Part shown: positions 53,115 to 63,838 of the stretch, piece after piece
Position numbering within the stretch: the stretch's first letter is position 1
Layout of the letters: each line of letters opens with the position of its first letter
Assembly: GCF_014635325.1 (NCBI RefSeq)
Contig: NZ_BMCT01000002.1
Span: 248,001 to 312,000 of the forward strand
Source: Azorhizobium oxalatiphilum
GTDB taxonomy: Bacteria; Pseudomonadota; Alphaproteobacteria; Rhizobiales; Xanthobacteraceae
Direction of reading: 5' to 3'
DNA: 64,000 bases
Notes under the pieces: model-generated
What the model was told of the DNA's origin: nothing
The model's input: only the letters and a program-made list of their open reading frames with translations
Databases searched by the model: none
Program-made: the position numbers and the translations under genes

Positions 53115-53963
53115 ATGAAGCTCGTCCGCTTCGGCGCAGCCGGTCAGGAAAAGCCGGGTCTAATCGATTCAAACGGCAGGATTCGCGACCTGTCCGGCAT
53201 CGTCCCCGATATTGGCGGCGACGTGCTGACCCCGCAGGGCCTCGCCCGCATCGCCGCAGCCGATCCGGCCAGCCTGCCGCTGGCGCCCGAAGGCGTGCGC
53301 CTCGGCTCCTGCATTGCCCGGCCGGGCAATTTCATCGCCGTGGGCCTCAATTATGCGGACCATGCGGCGGAAACGAACAATCCCATTCCCGAGGAGCCGG
53401 TGCTTTTCAACAAGGCACCGAACTGCGTCGTCGGCCCCAATGACGACGTGATGATTCCCAAGGGCTCGCTGAAGCTCGACTGGGAGGTGGAACTGGTGAT
53501 CGTGATCGACGCCCGTGCCCGCTATGTGGACGAGAAGGACGCGCTGAAGCATGTGGCCGGCTATGCCGTCTGCAACGATGTCTCCGAACGGCATTTCCAG
53601 ATCGAACGCGCCGGCCAGTGGACCAAGGGCAAGGGCAGCGAGACCTTCGGCCCGCTCGGCCCCTGGCTGGTGACGACCGACGAGATGCCTGACACCTCGG
53701 CGCTGGGCATGTGGCTGGAGGTGAATGGGGAGCGGGTCCAGAACGGCTCCACGAAGACCATGATCTTCAATGTGGCGACCCTGGTCTCCTACATCAGCCA
53801 GTTCATGGTTCTGGACCCCGGCGATGCCATCACCACCGGCACGCCCCCCGGCGTCGGCCTCGGCTTCAAGCCGCCGCGCTATCTGAAGGCCGGCGATGTC
53901 ATGCGCCTCGGCATCGACGGGCTGGGCGAGCAGCAGCAGACGGTGGTGCCGTTCAAGCTCTGA
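53115..53963 (+). CDS. FAH-family hydrolase (paralogue of the rhamnonate-cluster hydrolase)
   Basis: A 282-residue FAH-fold protein. It closely parallels the 36090-36944 protein: MKLVRFGAAGQEKPGLID at the start, LDWEVELVIVIDARARYVDE at the metal site and TGTPPGVGLGFKP near the end. It is alone, between the LpxH-like operon (divergent) and a strong terminator, so its substrate is open. Acylpyruvate-type or diketo-acid hydrolysis is plausible. GGGAGA precedes the ATG at 53115. Confidence 0.82.
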   Translation: MKLVRFGAAGQEKPGLIDSNGRIRDLSGIVPDIGGDVLTPQGLARIAAADPASLPLAPEGVRLGSCIARPGNFIAVGLNYADHAAETNNPIPEEPVLFNKAPNCVVGPNDDVMIPKGSLKLDWEVELVIVIDARARYVDEKDALKHVAGYAVCNDVSERHFQIERAGQWTKGKGSETFGPLGPWLVTTDEMPDTSALGMWLEVNGERVQNGSTKTMIFNVATLVSYISQFMVLDPGDAITTGTPPGVGLGFKPPRYLKAGDVMRLGIDGLGEQQQTVVPFKL

Positions 53964-53985
53964 CGCCAAACCGCCGCCCACAGTG

Positions 53986-54024
53986 AAAAAGGCCGCCCCT
54001 GCGACAAGCCGGGGCGGCCTTTTT
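53986..54024 (+). terminator. Rho-independent terminator after FAH paralogue
   Basis: AAAAAGGCCGCCCC (53986-53999) pairs with GGGGCGGCCTTTTT (54011-54024) across an 11-base loop, followed by more T residues (to 54028). It lies between convergent genes. Confidence 0.93.
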
Positions 54025-54059
54025 TTTTCATGCGCTCTCAGCGCGTTAGGGGCGGACGC

Positions 54060-55181
54060 TCACTGCAGTGTGGCGTGGGCGAGCCAGGTCTTCACCGCCT
54101 GAAGCGCCTCGCCGCGATTCCCGGTGCGGTGATGGGCCTCCTGATAGACGGCGATCTGCATATCCGCGCTGGTGCCCGCATCGGGGATGGTTCGCAGATG
54201 CAGGAGAGCGTCGAGGCAGCCCATGGCCTCGGCATCATCCGCCACCATGGCCACGAGCTGTTCCACCGCATCGCGGACCTGAATCGCGCTCTGCGAGGCC
54301 AGATCCACGAACGAGCCGTGGATGCCGTAGCGCTGGGCGCGCCATTTGTTCTCGTTGGCGATGGCCCGGTCCACGGCACCGATCTGCCGGTAATGATCGG
54401 GATTGCGCACCAGATAGCGCACCAGCGACCGGTAGAGCGCGGCGATGGCGACCGCATCCTCCACGCGGGTGCAGGCGTCGGGCGCGCGCAGTTCCAGTGT
54501 CGGATGCTTCTGGGACGGGCGAACCGCCCACCAGACATAGCTGGAATCGCCTATGGCGCGGGCGCCCACCATGGCGTCCACATATTGCTGGTAGGCGGCG
54601 TGGTTCTCGAACAGCTCCGGCAGGCCGGTGCGCGGCAGTTCGTCATAGGCCGCCAGCCGGTACCCCATCAGGCCGGTCTGCTTCGAGCCCCAGAAGGGCG
54701 AACTGGTGGAGAGCGCGATGAAGTGCGGCAGGTAGGGGGTCATGCGGCGCATGACGTCCACCTTGGCCTCCGGGTCGGGCAGCTCCACATGCACGTGCAG
54801 ACCGCACACCATGTTGCGCTCGCCCAGCATCTGCAGGTCCTGCATCAGGCCGTCATAGCGGTTGGCCTTGGTGGCGCGCACGCTGTCCCAGCTCGCGGTC
54901 GGATGGGTGCCGGCGGCGATGAAGGCGAGGCCATGCTCGGCCGCCACCCGCGAGGCGCGCTGGCGCAGGTCGCGCAGCTCCCCAAGTGCATCTCCCGCGT
55001 CGGTCGTCGGGGCGGTGGCGATCTCCAGCTGCGATTGCAGCAGCTCGACCGTGACGGACTCACCCAGCTGCTCGCGCAGGTGATCGAAGAAGCCGGTGGG
55101 CATGCGGCGTTGGACCGCTTTTGTCTCGGCATCGACGACGAAGAATTCCTCCTCGATGCCGAATCGATATTGTTCTGACAT
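54060..55181 (-). CDS. Carboxylate-amine ligase, GCS2 family (YbdK-like)
   Basis: A 373-residue ATP-grasp-like glutamate-cysteine ligase family 2 protein. It begins [16 protein letters not shown], with the metal-binding Glu cluster of the family. HTATP-type signatures are seen in [31 protein letters not shown] and [19 protein letters not shown]. YbdK relatives have weak gamma-glutamylcysteine synthetase activity; the true substrate is unknown. The gene is convergent with the FAH paralogue. Confidence 0.87.
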   Translation of the reverse strand: MSEQYRFGIEEEFFVVDAETKAVQRRMPTGFFDHLREQLGESVTVELLQSQLEIATAPTTDAGDALGELRDLRQRASRVAAEHGLAFIAAGTHPTASWDSVRATKANRYDGLMQDLQMLGERNMVCGLHVHVELPDPEAKVDVMRRMTPYLPHFIALSTSSPFWGSKQTGLMGYRLAAYDELPRTGLPELFENHAAYQQYVDAMVGARAIGDSSYVWWAVRPSQKHPTLELRAPDACTRVEDAVAIAALYRSLVRYLVRNPDHYRQIGAVDRAIANENKWRAQRYGIHGSFVDLASQSAIQVRDAVEQLVAMVADDAEAMGCLDALLHLRTIPDAGTSADMQIAVYQEAHHRTGNRGEALQAVKTWLAHATLQ

Positions 55182-55448
55182 GCGTCCCTCCTGGCTTCCA
55201 TGAAGCCAAATCGAAGCTGTAACGCTGCGATGGCTTTGAAGTTGCGTGAGGGTGAGCGCAAATCAGCCGGGAATACGGCAGAGCACACATGCTGCATGAC
55301 AACTGGCGCTGAGCACCAGCCACAGCCCATTGATACATCAGGGAAACGCGAGCTCAGCCTTGCTGTTCACAGATAATTCGGCTTTTCGGACGGCGAATAC
55401 GGGAACTTTCTGCTGCTTTCCGATGCGCGCAATAAACGGAAGGCTTCG

Positions 55449-56198
55449 CTACGCAGGATGCCCCCAATCGCCGCAGGCCGCCTGCACCAGAGCCAGCGCC
55501 GCCACCCCGGCCGTATCGGCCCGCAGGATTCGGGGGCCGAGGGCGACGACGGTGACGGCCGGATGGCGCATCAGAAGGGTGCGCTCATCGGCCGAGAAGC
55601 CCCCCTCCGGGCCGATCAGCACCGTCACGCGCCGGCCCTTGAGCGGGGCAAGCGTCATAACAGGATCAGCCACGGGCGCAGCTTCGTCGCAGAAGACGAG
55701 GGATTCGCCTTCGGGCAAAGCGGTGAGGAAAGCCGCAAGGGCGATGGGCGCGCGGACTTCCGGCAAAGAGAGGATGCCGCATTGCTCGGCGGCTTCTACC
55801 GCATTGGCTTCCATGCGCTCGGAATTCACCCGCGAGACCTGCGTGTGCTGGGTCAGCACCGGGGCCAGCACCCCCGCCCCCATCTCCACCGCCTTCTGCA
55901 CCATGTAATCGAGGCGGGCATGCTTCAGCGGCGCGAAGGCGTAAGTCAGCGTCGGGGCAGCCGGCTGCGGGCGCACCTGCGCCTCCACCTCAAGCCGTAC
56001 GTCCTTCTTGCCGCCCTGCCCGCGCGTCGCGCGCCATTCGCCGTCCCGCCCGTTGAATAGCAGGAGGACGCCTCCCACCGGCAGGCGAATGACGTTGGCG
56101 ACATAATGGGCCTGATCGTGCGGAAGGCTGAAGGCATGGCCCGCCTGAAGGTCCTCGCGAACGAACAGGCGCTGGGCGCGGAAATCGTGATCGGGCAT
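55449..56198 (-). CDS. rsmE: 16S rRNA (uracil-1498-N3)-methyltransferase
   Basis: A 249-residue SPOUT-class methyltransferase. The N-terminal PUA-like domain begins RAQRLFVREDLQAG. The knot region includes MVQKAVEMGAGVLAPVLTQ, VLIGPEGGFSADE and LGPRILRADTAGVAALALV, which hold the SAM site. It methylates U1498 of 16S rRNA. The ATG at 56198 has AGGAGA seven bases upstream. Confidence 0.92.
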   Translation of the reverse strand: MPDHDFRAQRLFVREDLQAGHAFSLPHDQAHYVANVIRLPVGGVLLLFNGRDGEWRATRGQGGKKDVRLEVEAQVRPQPAAPTLTYAFAPLKHARLDYMVQKAVEMGAGVLAPVLTQHTQVSRVNSERMEANAVEAAEQCGILSLPEVRAPIALAAFLTALPEGESLVFCDEAAPVADPVMTLAPLKGRRVTVLIGPEGGFSADERTLLMRHPAVTVVALGPRILRADTAGVAALALVQAACGDWGHPA

Positions 56199-56548
56199 GC
56201 ATACTCTCCTGCGGCGATCCCTCACTGCCCGGCTCGACCGCGCGGACGAGGCGAATCGCCGACAGCGTTCACCGAACAGGCTTGATAGAGGATGTCGGCG
56301 CGCCGCGCGCGGTTCGGAGCGATTCCCGCAGAGGCGCGAATGCTCGTGCGGCAGGAATTGCGATAAATCGCCTTGGCAAGGGAAAGGAGCCAGTCCTGCT
56401 GGCACCGGCCGGAAGGGGGCGGCGCTTGTTCAGCACCGCCCCGGGCCGTACCCCCGCACGACCGATTTGCCTGACCGGGCTTGCGCATACATGCAGGAGT
56501 GGATGCGAAGCGCATCACCCGAATGGGTGAGGCGCTGCCGCTAGGGCG
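56199..56548. other. 350-bp gap between rsmE and the cytochrome c gene
   Basis: Both neighbours are on the minus strand. The gap should hold the rsmE promoter. I see no gene with protein-like composition and no strong terminator for the cytochrome gene in it. Confidence 0.4.
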
Positions 56549-56944
56549 TCACTTCTTCGAACCATCCGCATTGAACTGCGACAGGAAGGCGATCAGGTCC
56601 GCACGCTCGGCATCGTTCTTGATGCCGACGAAGGCCATCTTGCCTTTGGGCGCGAGCACCTTGGGGTTGGTCAGATAGTCGTTGAGGGTCGCTTCGTCCC
56701 ACACCTTGCCGGCGGCGGCGCCGTCCTTGATGTCCTGGGAATAGGCATAGCCCTCGAAATGGGCCCACTTGGCGCCCAGGATGCCGTTCAGCGGCGGGCC
56801 GACCTTGGCCTTCGCATCGGGGCCAACGGCATGGCAGGCCATGCACTTCTTGAACGACTGTTCGCCCTTGGCCACGTCCGGATCGGCCGAAGCCGCGACC
56901 GTGGTGGCCGCGAGAGCGAGTACGGCAAGGATCATCCGTTTCAT
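56549..56944 (-). CDS. Class I cytochrome c
   Basis: A 131-residue exported cytochrome. The signal peptide covers about residues 1-20 (MILAVLALAATTVAASA). The haem motif is CMACH (Cys34, Cys37, His38), and the distal ligand is Met103 in KGKMAFVGI. Length and the GPPLNGILG and KVWDEATLNDYLTNP segments match small soluble c2/c550 type cytochromes that shuttle electrons in the periplasm. The partner is not identifiable here. Confidence 0.92.
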   Translation of the reverse strand: MKRMILAVLALAATTVAASADPDVAKGEQSFKKCMACHAVGPDAKAKVGPPLNGILGAKWAHFEGYAYSQDIKDGAAAGKVWDEATLNDYLTNPKVLAPKGKMAFVGIKNDAERADLIAFLSQFNADGSKK

Positions 56945-57067
56945 GTGCGGTCCTTCTGGGAGGCAGGTCCAGGCATAGCGCCCTTTCGACCCACCTCAAT
57001 CACTTGACAGGACACGTGCGTCCCGCCCCGTAGAAGGCCATGAGCCTTGGGCGGACGGGAGCATATA

Positions 57068-57091
57068 CCCTGCGGCGGCTGCGCCGCAGGG
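57068..57091 (-). terminator. Hairpin downstream of folD
   Basis: CCCTGCGGCG (57068-57077) pairs with CGCCGCAGGG (57082-57091) around GCTG, in the gap between the folD stop and the cytochrome gene start. No T tract follows leftward, so it is a weak candidate. Confidence 0.4.
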
Positions 57092-57168
57092 ACCACATTA
57101 AACGATCGTTTTGAACTCTTCCAAGCGGCAGTCCGCCGCGCCTGCGCGGTGTGGAAACTTGCCTTTGG

Positions 57169-58041
57169 TCAAAGACCGGCCTGCCGGCGGGCGGCGGTCA
57201 GCGTGTTCTGCAACAGGCAGGCGATGGTCATGGGGCCGACACCGCCGGGCACGGGCGTGATGAGGCCGGCGATGCCCTGCGCTTCCTCATAGGCCACGTC
57301 GCCCACGAGGCGGGTCTTGCCGTCCGGCTTGGTGATGCGGTTGATGCCCACGTCGATCACCGTGGCACCGGGCTTGATCCAGTCGCCGCGCACCATCTCC
57401 GGGCGGCCGACGGCGGCCACCAGAATGTCCGCCTGCCGGCAGACGGCGGGCAGGTCGCGGGTGCGCGAATGGGCGATGGTGACGGTGCAGTCCTCGCGCA
57501 GCAGCAGTTGGGCCGCCGGCTTGCCGACGATGTTGGAGCGCCCCACCACCACGGCGTGCAGGCCCGAGAGATTGCCCAGATAGTGCTTGAGCATCATCAC
57601 CGAACCGAGCGGCGTGCAGGGCACGAGCGCGTCGAGGCCCACGGCGAGGCGGCCGGCATTCACCACATGGAAGCCGTCCACATCCTTGGCCGGCTCGATG
57701 GCGGAGAGCACCTTCATGGAATCCACGTGCGCCGGCAGCGGCAGCTGGACGAGGATGCCATGCACAGCAGGGTCGGCATTCAGCTTATGCACGAGGGCCA
57801 GCAGGTCGGCCTCCGAGGTCTCCACCGGCAGCTTGTGCTCGAAGGAGGCCATGCCGACTTCCACCGTCTGGGCGGCCTTGTTGCGCACATAGACCTGGCT
57901 GGCCGGATCCTCGCCCACCAGTACCACGGCAAGACCGGGCTTCAGGCCGTGATCACGGGTCAGCACCGCGACCTCCTCGGCGATACGTCCCCGCAGGCCG
58001 GCGGCAAAGGCTTTTCCGTCGATAGGCTTGGTCTCGATCAC
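57169..58041 (-). CDS. folD: Bifunctional methylenetetrahydrofolate dehydrogenase / cyclohydrolase
   Basis: A 290-residue FolD. The catalytic Lys lies in [16 protein letters not shown]. Other family segments are [29 protein letters not shown] and [15 protein letters not shown]. It interconverts methylene-, methenyl- and formyl-tetrahydrofolate, using NADP. The GTG at 58041 with GAGGG upstream is chosen over ATG 58122, whose leader is not homologous. Confidence 0.94.
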   Translation of the reverse strand: MIETKPIDGKAFAAGLRGRIAEEVAVLTRDHGLKPGLAVVLVGEDPASQVYVRNKAAQTVEVGMASFEHKLPVETSEADLLALVHKLNADPAVHGILVQLPLPAHVDSMKVLSAIEPAKDVDGFHVVNAGRLAVGLDALVPCTPLGSVMMLKHYLGNLSGLHAVVVGRSNIVGKPAAQLLLREDCTVTIAHSRTRDLPAVCRQADILVAAVGRPEMVRGDWIKPGATVIDVGINRITKPDGKTRLVGDVAYEEAQGIAGLITPVPGGVGPMTIACLLQNTLTAARRQAGL

Positions 58042-58223
58042 GGCTGATCCCTCTCCCGATACGCTGAGCGCGCGGCTGTTCTGGGCGGGCCCAAAGCGCG
58101 ACGCAATCCCCCCTCCACACATACGGCTGCGCGGCTGGGAAAACGCTTCTTAATGAGAAATAAAAATTCCTGAAAGGAAAATATTGCAGTCCGATACGGT
58201 TTCCCGCAGCCCAGCCATGCGCC

Positions 58224-59366
58224 CTACTCTCCCGTCCACGGCAGGATGTCGCCGCGCGCCCAGCCTTCCTTGGTGGCGGCCTTGTAGTCGGCGTAGCGAC
58301 CTTCGGCGATCGCCGCCCGCGCACCGCGCATAAGGTCCTGATAATAATGCAGGTTCACCCAGGTCAGCAGCATGGAGCCCAGCATCTCCTCGCAGCGGAT
58401 GAGGTGGTGCAGATAGGCGCGCGAATAGTCGCGCAGCGCCGGGCAGTCGCTCTCCTCGTCCAGCGGACGGGGGTCGTTCTGGTGGCGGGCGTTCTTCAGA
58501 TTGATCTTGCCGAAGCGGGTGAAGGCCTGCCCATGCCGGCCAGAACGTGTGGGCATCACGCAGTCGAACATGTCGATGCCGCGCCCCACCGCCTCCAGCA
58601 GGTCGTCCGGCGTGCCGACGCCCATGAGATAGCGCGGCTTCGATTGCGGCAGATGCGGCTCGACGGTCTCGATCATCTCCATCATCACCGCCTGCGGCTC
58701 GCCCACCGCCAGCCCGCCGATGGAATAGCCGGGGAAATCCATGTCCGCGAGGGCGCGGGCCGATTCCACCCGCAGGCGCGGCACCGCCCCGCCCTGCACG
58801 ATGCCGAACAGCGCCCGGCCTTTCGGCTGCAGCTCGAATGCCTTCTTCGAGCGCTCCGCCCAGCGCAGCGACAGGCGCATGGCGCGCTCGGCCTCGGCAT
58901 CCTCGCACGGCAGGCCGACGCATTCGTCCAGCTGCATCTGGATGTCCGCACCCAGCAGGCCCTGAATCTCGATGGAGCGCTCCGGGCTCATGGCGTGCTG
59001 GGAGCCGTCCACATGGGAGCGGAAGGTGACGCCCTCCTCGGTGATCTTGCGCAGGCTCGACAGCGACATGACCTGGAAGCCGCCGGAATCGGTGAGGATC
59101 GGCCGGTCCCACTGCATGAATTTGTGCAGGCCGCCGAGCGCAGCAATCCGCTCGGCGGAGGGGCGCAGCATCAGGTGATAGGTGTTGCCCAGCAGGATGT
59201 CGGCGCCGGTGGCGCGGACCTGCTCGGGATACATGGCCTTCACCGTTGCGGCGGTACCCACCGGCATGAAGGCCGGGGTGCGGATCTCGCCGCGCGGGGT
59301 GGAGATGGCGCCGGTGCGGGCGGCCCCGTCGGTGGCGTTGATCTGGAAGGAGAAGGTGTCGGTCAT
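58224..59366 (-). CDS. tgt: tRNA-guanine transglycosylase with a degenerate zinc site
   Basis: A 380-residue bacterial TGT. The general acid/base Asp93 ([10 protein letters not shown]) and the nucleophile Asp268 ([14 protein letters not shown]) are both present. The C-terminal zinc site is not: against the E. coli ligands (Cys302, Cys304, Cys307, His333), this protein has Ser306, Cys308, Leu311 and Val337, while surrounding sequence ([11 protein letters not shown]) is intact. It inserts preQ1 at G34 of tRNAs for queuosine. Its ATG overlaps the queA stop by four bases. Confidence 0.92.
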   Translation of the reverse strand: MTDTFSFQINATDGAARTGAISTPRGEIRTPAFMPVGTAATVKAMYPEQVRATGADILLGNTYHLMLRPSAERIAALGGLHKFMQWDRPILTDSGGFQVMSLSSLRKITEEGVTFRSHVDGSQHAMSPERSIEIQGLLGADIQMQLDECVGLPCEDAEAERAMRLSLRWAERSKKAFELQPKGRALFGIVQGGAVPRLRVESARALADMDFPGYSIGGLAVGEPQAVMMEMIETVEPHLPQSKPRYLMGVGTPDDLLEAVGRGIDMFDCVMPTRSGRHGQAFTRFGKINLKNARHQNDPRPLDEESDCPALRDYSRAYLHHLIRCEEMLGSMLLTWVNLHYYQDLMRGARAAIAEGRYADYKAATKEGWARGDILPWTGE

Positions 59367-60433
59367 TTCGGGGCCCGCTCTAGCAGGCAGGCGTCGCCAT
59401 AGGAATAGAAGCGATAGCCGTTCGCGATGGCATGGGCGTAGGTGCGTTTCTGGGTCTCGTGGCCCACGAAGGCCGCCACCAGCATCACCAGCGTGGATTT
59501 AGGCAGGTGAAAGTTGGTGAGCATCAGGTCCGACGCGCGGAAGGCATAGCCGGGGGTGATGAAGATGTCGGTCTCACCCAGATAGGGGCGGATAAGCCCC
59601 TCCGGCGTGGCGGCACTCTCGATCAGACGCGTGGCAGTGGAGCCAACGGTGAGTATGCGCCCGCCCCGCGCCTTCACGGCATTGAGGGCATCGGCGGTCT
59701 CCGCGCCCACCTCACCCCATTCGGCGTGCATCTGGTGGTCGGCGGTGTCATCCGCCTTCACCGGCAGGAAGGTGCCCGCCCCCACATGCAGGGTGACGGT
59801 GTGCTGCGAGACGCCCATTGCCCGGATCTGCTCCAGCAGCGCGGGGGTGAAATGCAGGCTGGCAGTGGGCGCCGCGACGGACCCCTCCACGCGGGCGAAC
59901 ACCGGCTGGTAGTCGGTGCGATCCCGCTCATCCTCCGGACGCTTTGCGGCGATATAGGGCGGCAGCGGCATGTGGCCGATGGCGTCGATGGCCGCATCCA
60001 GCTCGGCGCTCGACAAGGCGAAGCCGAAATGCACCTCGCCGCTCTCGGTCTTGGCCAGTACCCGCGCCTCCAGAGTACCGGCACCACCCGCGAAGACCAC
60101 CGTTTCCCCCGGCGCCAGCCGCTTGGCGGGACGGGCGAAGGCGGCCCAGGAATCGGGGCCGAGGCGGCGGATCAGGGTCGCCTCGATGGCGACCGTACTG
60201 CCGCCCTCCCGCGTGCGGGTGCCATCGAGCCGGGCGGGGATCACCTTGGTATCATTGACCACGATGGCATCCCCTGCCCGCAGCAGCGACGGCAGGTCGG
60301 CGATGGTCAGATCTGCCAGCTCGGGCGTATGGCCGGGGCGCACGCGCAGCAGCCGCGCGCTCTCGCGCGGCTCGGCGGGGCGCAGGGCTATGCGCTCGGG
60401 AGGCAGGTCGAAATCGAAGGCGTCAACGCGCAT
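59363..60433 (-). CDS. queA: S-adenosylmethionine:tRNA ribosyltransferase-isomerase
   Basis: A 356-residue QueA. It starts [20 protein letters not shown] and has [29 protein letters not shown] and [17 protein letters not shown] as the expected landmarks. It transfers the ribosyl part of SAM to preQ1 in tRNA, the step after TGT. The ATG at 60433 is chosen over 60496. It is translationally coupled to tgt. Confidence 0.94.
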   Translation of the reverse strand: MRVDAFDFDLPPERIALRPAEPRESARLLRVRPGHTPELADLTIADLPSLLRAGDAIVVNDTKVIPARLDGTRTREGGSTVAIEATLIRRLGPDSWAAFARPAKRLAPGETVVFAGGAGTLEARVLAKTESGEVHFGFALSSAELDAAIDAIGHMPLPPYIAAKRPEDERDRTDYQPVFARVEGSVAAPTASLHFTPALLEQIRAMGVSQHTVTLHVGAGTFLPVKADDTADHQMHAEWGEVGAETADALNAVKARGGRILTVGSTATRLIESAATPEGLIRPYLGETDIFITPGYAFRASDLMLTNFHLPKSTLVMLVAAFVGHETQKRTYAHAIANGYRFYSYGDACLLERAPK

Positions 60434-60543
60434 GCGGCCTCGGATGCGGCCGGGTACGGCCCAACGGAAAAAGCTGTCCCGCTCATAGCCGGGCACACGG
60501 CCGGGGGAAAGCGCGCGCGGGAATGACGGCCATGCGCGGCCCG

Positions 60544-61161
60544 TCAGAGGATGGCGACCGCACCTGCCCAGAGGGCCCAGGTCATGCCGAAGGCGATGGC
60601 CGTGCCGAGCGCGGTGGCGAAGAAGCCGCCGAGGATCACCGCGCCGTCACGCTCAACGAGGCCAAGGCCGAGGATGCAGACCGCGATGCCGGGCGGCATG
60701 TTGCCCAGAAGCGGGATCGGCAGCAGCAGCACGAAGCCCAGCAACACCACGAGGCACCCGACCACACGGCGGGCGGTGGGACCGGCGAACACTTCCATGC
60801 GCGGCCGCGACCAGCGCTCGAACCAAGCGATCCAGGACCGCGAGCGGTTGATGAGCGTTTCCAGCACCGAGCGGGAGAAGGTGCGCTTGGCGATGGTCTG
60901 CGGCAGCCACAGCTCCTGCCGGCCCATGGCCATCTGCAGACCGATGAGCGCAAGAATGATTCCGCAGATCACCGGAATGCCGGGCGGCATGGGGATGCAG
61001 TTGGGCAAGCCAAACAGGAGCACGCTGATGCCGAACGCCCTGTTACGTAGCGCGTCGATCAGCTCGCCTACCGAGACACGGGGTTCGGTCTGGGCGGCAA
61101 GCACGGCGGCAAGCAGTTCGGACGTGCGGGGCGTGCGATGATCCACCAGGGCCTCGTTCAT
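60544..61161 (-). CDS. Exopolysaccharide synthesis protein, ExoD family
   Basis: A 205-residue membrane protein with four hydrophobic helices. The ExoD core is visible as [20 protein letters not shown] and [19 protein letters not shown]. The family was named for a Sinorhizobium gene affecting exopolysaccharide and alkaline tolerance; the biochemical role is unknown. It stands alone, 111 bp from queA. Confidence 0.85.
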   Translation of the reverse strand: MNEALVDHRTPRTSELLAAVLAAQTEPRVSVGELIDALRNRAFGISVLLFGLPNCIPMPPGIPVICGIILALIGLQMAMGRQELWLPQTIAKRTFSRSVLETLINRSRSWIAWFERWSRPRMEVFAGPTARRVVGCLVVLLGFVLLLPIPLLGNMPPGIAVCILGLGLVERDGAVILGGFFATALGTAIAFGMTWALWAGAVAIL

Positions 61162-61278
61162 GACGGCACCCTGTTTAGCACTGATAAAAAGGCGGAGTCA
61201 GGGCGCTTGTTGCATCCCGTGTCCCAACTGCCGCTTTTCCACGCTTCCGTAGCGGGAGATCGGGCCTGCGGCCCTCCG

Positions 61279-62115
61279 TCATACGATCTCGGCTTCCACG
61301 CGCGCCGCCTTACGACTGGCGTGGATGAAGGCCAGCACGAAGACGACGGAGAGAAGCAGAACGATGGTCGGGGCCGGAGCGCTGTCGACGAAGAAGGACA
61401 GATAGACACCGAGAAACGAGCCGGCCGCGGCGATCATGACCGCCACCACCAGCATGGCGCTGAAGGTTCGGGTCAGCAGGAAGGCGATGGCGCCCGGCGC
61501 GATCAGCATGGCCACCGCCATGATGAGCCCCACCGCCTGCAATGCGCCGACGATGGCCAGCGATATGAGCGCCAGCAGGCCGTAATGGAGCAGGTTGACG
61601 CGAAGGCCGACCGCCCGCGCCTGTGCGGGATCGAAGGCGTGCAGCAGAAAATCCTTCCACTTCAAGCCGATGATCGCGGCTGTGACGGCGGCGATAAGGG
61701 CAGCCTCGCCGATATCCCGCCAGGAGACGCCCAGCATGTCGCCGAACAGGATGTGATCGAGATGGACGTCGGACCGGATCCGTACGTGGAGGACAAGGCC
61801 GAGGCCGAACATGCCGGCGAAGACGACCCCCATCACCGTGTCCTGCTTGATGCGGCTGTTGTCCTTCAGGAAGCCGGTGGCGACGGCGCATAGCATGCCC
61901 GCCGTGAAGGCGCCGGCAGCGAAGGGCAGCCCGGCCATATAAGCGAGGACCACACCGGGAAAGACTGCGTGGCTGATCGCATCCCCCATCAGTGACCAGC
62001 CTTTCAGCACCAGAAAACAGGACAGCAGCGCCATCGGCACCGCCACCAGCACCGATATGACCAGCGCGTTCACCATGAAGTCGAACTGGAAGGGCGCAAG
62101 CAGGGTCTGGATCAT
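61279..62115 (-). CDS. sitD: Manganese/iron ABC transporter permease (SitD-like)
   Basis: A 278-residue ABC-3 family permease with about eight helices. The family segment LVLKGWSLMGDAISHAVFPG opens it. VWKDFLLHAFDP-like sequence and VGLIMAVAMLIAPGAIAFLL follow. It pairs with the next permease upstream to form the channel for Mn(II) or Fe(II) uptake. Its start lies four bases inside the preceding gene (62112-62115). Confidence 0.9.
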   Translation of the reverse strand: MIQTLLAPFQFDFMVNALVISVLVAVPMALLSCFLVLKGWSLMGDAISHAVFPGVVLAYMAGLPFAAGAFTAGMLCAVATGFLKDNSRIKQDTVMGVVFAGMFGLGLVLHVRIRSDVHLDHILFGDMLGVSWRDIGEAALIAAVTAAIIGLKWKDFLLHAFDPAQARAVGLRVNLLHYGLLALISLAIVGALQAVGLIMAVAMLIAPGAIAFLLTRTFSAMLVVAVMIAAAGSFLGVYLSFFVDSAPAPTIVLLLSVVFVLAFIHASRKAARVEAEIV

Positions 62116-62972
62116 GGGGCGGCCTCCAGCGCCCGCGCCGCGCGGCGGCGAGCCGCCAGCATGCCGTGCCTGGGGGCGAAGACGAAGGCGAGCAGGAAAA
62201 GCGCCGTCTGCATCAGGACGATGATGCCGCCGGTCGCCCCGTCGAGAAAGTAGCTGACATAGGCACCGGCAAAGCTGGTGATCGCGCCGATGGCAACCGC
62301 GATGGCGAGCAGACGCGGAAAGCGGTCGGTCAGCAGATAGGCGGTCGCACCGGGCGTAACCACCATGCAGATGACGAGGAAGGCGCCCACCGTCTGCATC
62401 GCGGCCACCGTCGAGGCCGACAGCAGCGCGAAGAACATGAATTTGAGCACGGTCGGATTGAGCCCGATGGAGCGCGCATGGGTCTCGTCGAAGAACGTGA
62501 CCATCAGATCCTTCCACTTCACCAGCAGCACGGCCAGCGAGACGAAGCCGATGATCGCCAGTTGCAGCGTGTCTTCCGGCGTGATGGCGAGCACATTGCC
62601 GAGCACGATGGTCTGGATGTTCACCGCCATGGGGCGGAGCGAGACCATGAACAGGCCGAGGGCAAAGAAGGCGGAGAAGGTCAGGCCGATGATGGCGTCT
62701 TCCCGCAGCCGGGTGCGCTGATTGAGGAAGAGCATCGCACCTGCGGCCAGACCTCCGGCGAAGAAGGCGCCGATGGAGAACGGAAGCCCGAGCATATAGG
62801 CTCCGGCCACGCCGGGGACGATGGAATGGGAAAGCGCGTCGCCGATCAGCGACCATCCCTTCAGCATGAGATAGCAGGACAGGAAGGCGCAGACGCCACC
62901 GACCAGGGCCGAAACCCACATGGCGTTGAGCATGTAGTCGTAGGCGAAGGGTTCAAGCAGGCCCGCCGTCAT
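62112..62972 (-). CDS. sitC: Manganese/iron ABC transporter permease (SitC-like)
   Basis: A 286-residue ABC-3 permease. [20 protein letters not shown] and [20 protein letters not shown] are the family landmarks, parallel to SitD. Its ATG overlaps the ATPase gene stop by four bases. The two permeases are homologous but clearly different sequences, as in sitCD of enteric and rhizobial systems. Confidence 0.9.
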   Translation of the reverse strand: MTAGLLEPFAYDYMLNAMWVSALVGGVCAFLSCYLMLKGWSLIGDALSHSIVPGVAGAYMLGLPFSIGAFFAGGLAAGAMLFLNQRTRLREDAIIGLTFSAFFALGLFMVSLRPMAVNIQTIVLGNVLAITPEDTLQLAIIGFVSLAVLLVKWKDLMVTFFDETHARSIGLNPTVLKFMFFALLSASTVAAMQTVGAFLVICMVVTPGATAYLLTDRFPRLLAIAVAIGAITSFAGAYVSYFLDGATGGIIVLMQTALFLLAFVFAPRHGMLAARRRAARALEAAP

Positions 62973-63838
62973 GCCGGCCCTCCGCCGCTGCCCGTCATGG
63001 ACTGCGCCCTGGCCCGACTTCCTTCGAACACCAGCGGCCGCTCGTCGTCCGTGTAGACCTCCACGGGAACGGGCGTGCCGTTCCCTGCCGCGTTGAGCAC
63101 GAAATGCCGCAGGACGCCGCCGAAGGCCCGTTCGAGATTCTCCTGCGTGAAGGTCTCCGCTGTCGGGCCATAGGCGAGCACCGTTCCCTTGATGAGGACG
63201 GTCCGGTCGCAGAATTCGGGGACGCTACCCAGATTGTGGGTGGAGACCAGCATGATGCGCCCCTCGTCGCGCAGTTCGCGCAGCAGGGCGATGATCTGCT
63301 CCTCGGTCTTTACATCCACGCCGGTGAAGGGCTCATCCAGCAGGATGACACGGCCGTCCTGCGCCAGCGCGCGGGCGAGAAAGACGCGTTTCTTCTGCCC
63401 GCCGGACAATTCGCCGATCTGGCGCTTGCGGAACTCGCCCATATTGACCCGGGCGAGCGCCCTGTCGACGGCCGCATGATCGGCCGCCTTTGCCCGGCGC
63501 ATCAGGCCCATATGGCCGTAGCGGCCCATCATCACCACGTCCTCGACCAGAACCGGGAAGTTCCAGTCCACCTCCTCGCTCTGCGGCACATAGGCGACGA
63601 GGTTCCGGCGCAACGCATCCCTGACCGACAGGCCAAGGATGCTGATGTCGCCGCGCGCGCTCCGCACGAAGCCCATGATGGCCTTGAACAAAGTGGACTT
63701 GCCCGACCCGTTCACCCCCACCAGTGCGGTGATGGTACCCGTCGGAATCTCGAACGAAGCGTTCCGCAGCGCGGTATGACCGTTGCGATAGGTGACGGTC
63801 ACATCGCGCACGGCAATGCCGCTGCCGGATGCGGTCAT
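62969..63838 (-). CDS. sitB: Manganese/iron ABC transporter ATP-binding protein (SitB-like)
   Basis: A 289-residue ABC ATPase. The Walker A is GVNGSGKST, the signature [11 protein letters not shown], Walker [13 protein letters not shown] and the H-loop [19 protein letters not shown]-loop fits metal-uptake ATPases. A C-terminal tail of about 45 residues beyond the core is present. The start overlaps the binding-protein gene by four bases (ATGA). Confidence 0.93.
   Translation of the reverse strand: MTASGSGIAVRDVTVTYRNGHTALRNASFEIPTGTITALVGVNGSGKSTLFKAIMGFVRSARGDISILGLSVRDALRRNLVAYVPQSEEVDWNFPVLVEDVVMMGRYGHMGLMRRAKAADHAAVDRALARVNMGEFRKRQIGELSGGQKKRVFLARALAQDGRVILLDEPFTGVDVKTEEQIIALLRELRDEGRIMLVSTHNLGSVPEFCDRTVLIKGTVLAYGPTAETFTQENLERAFGGVLRHFVLNAAGNGTPVPVEVYTDDERPLVFEGSRARAQSMTGSGGGPA

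Noticed and set aside
61279-62919. A continuous frame that would fuse upstream sequence to the SitD permease
   Set aside because: The upstream part is the shadow frame of sitC; sitD has its own start at 62115 that overlaps the sitC stop.
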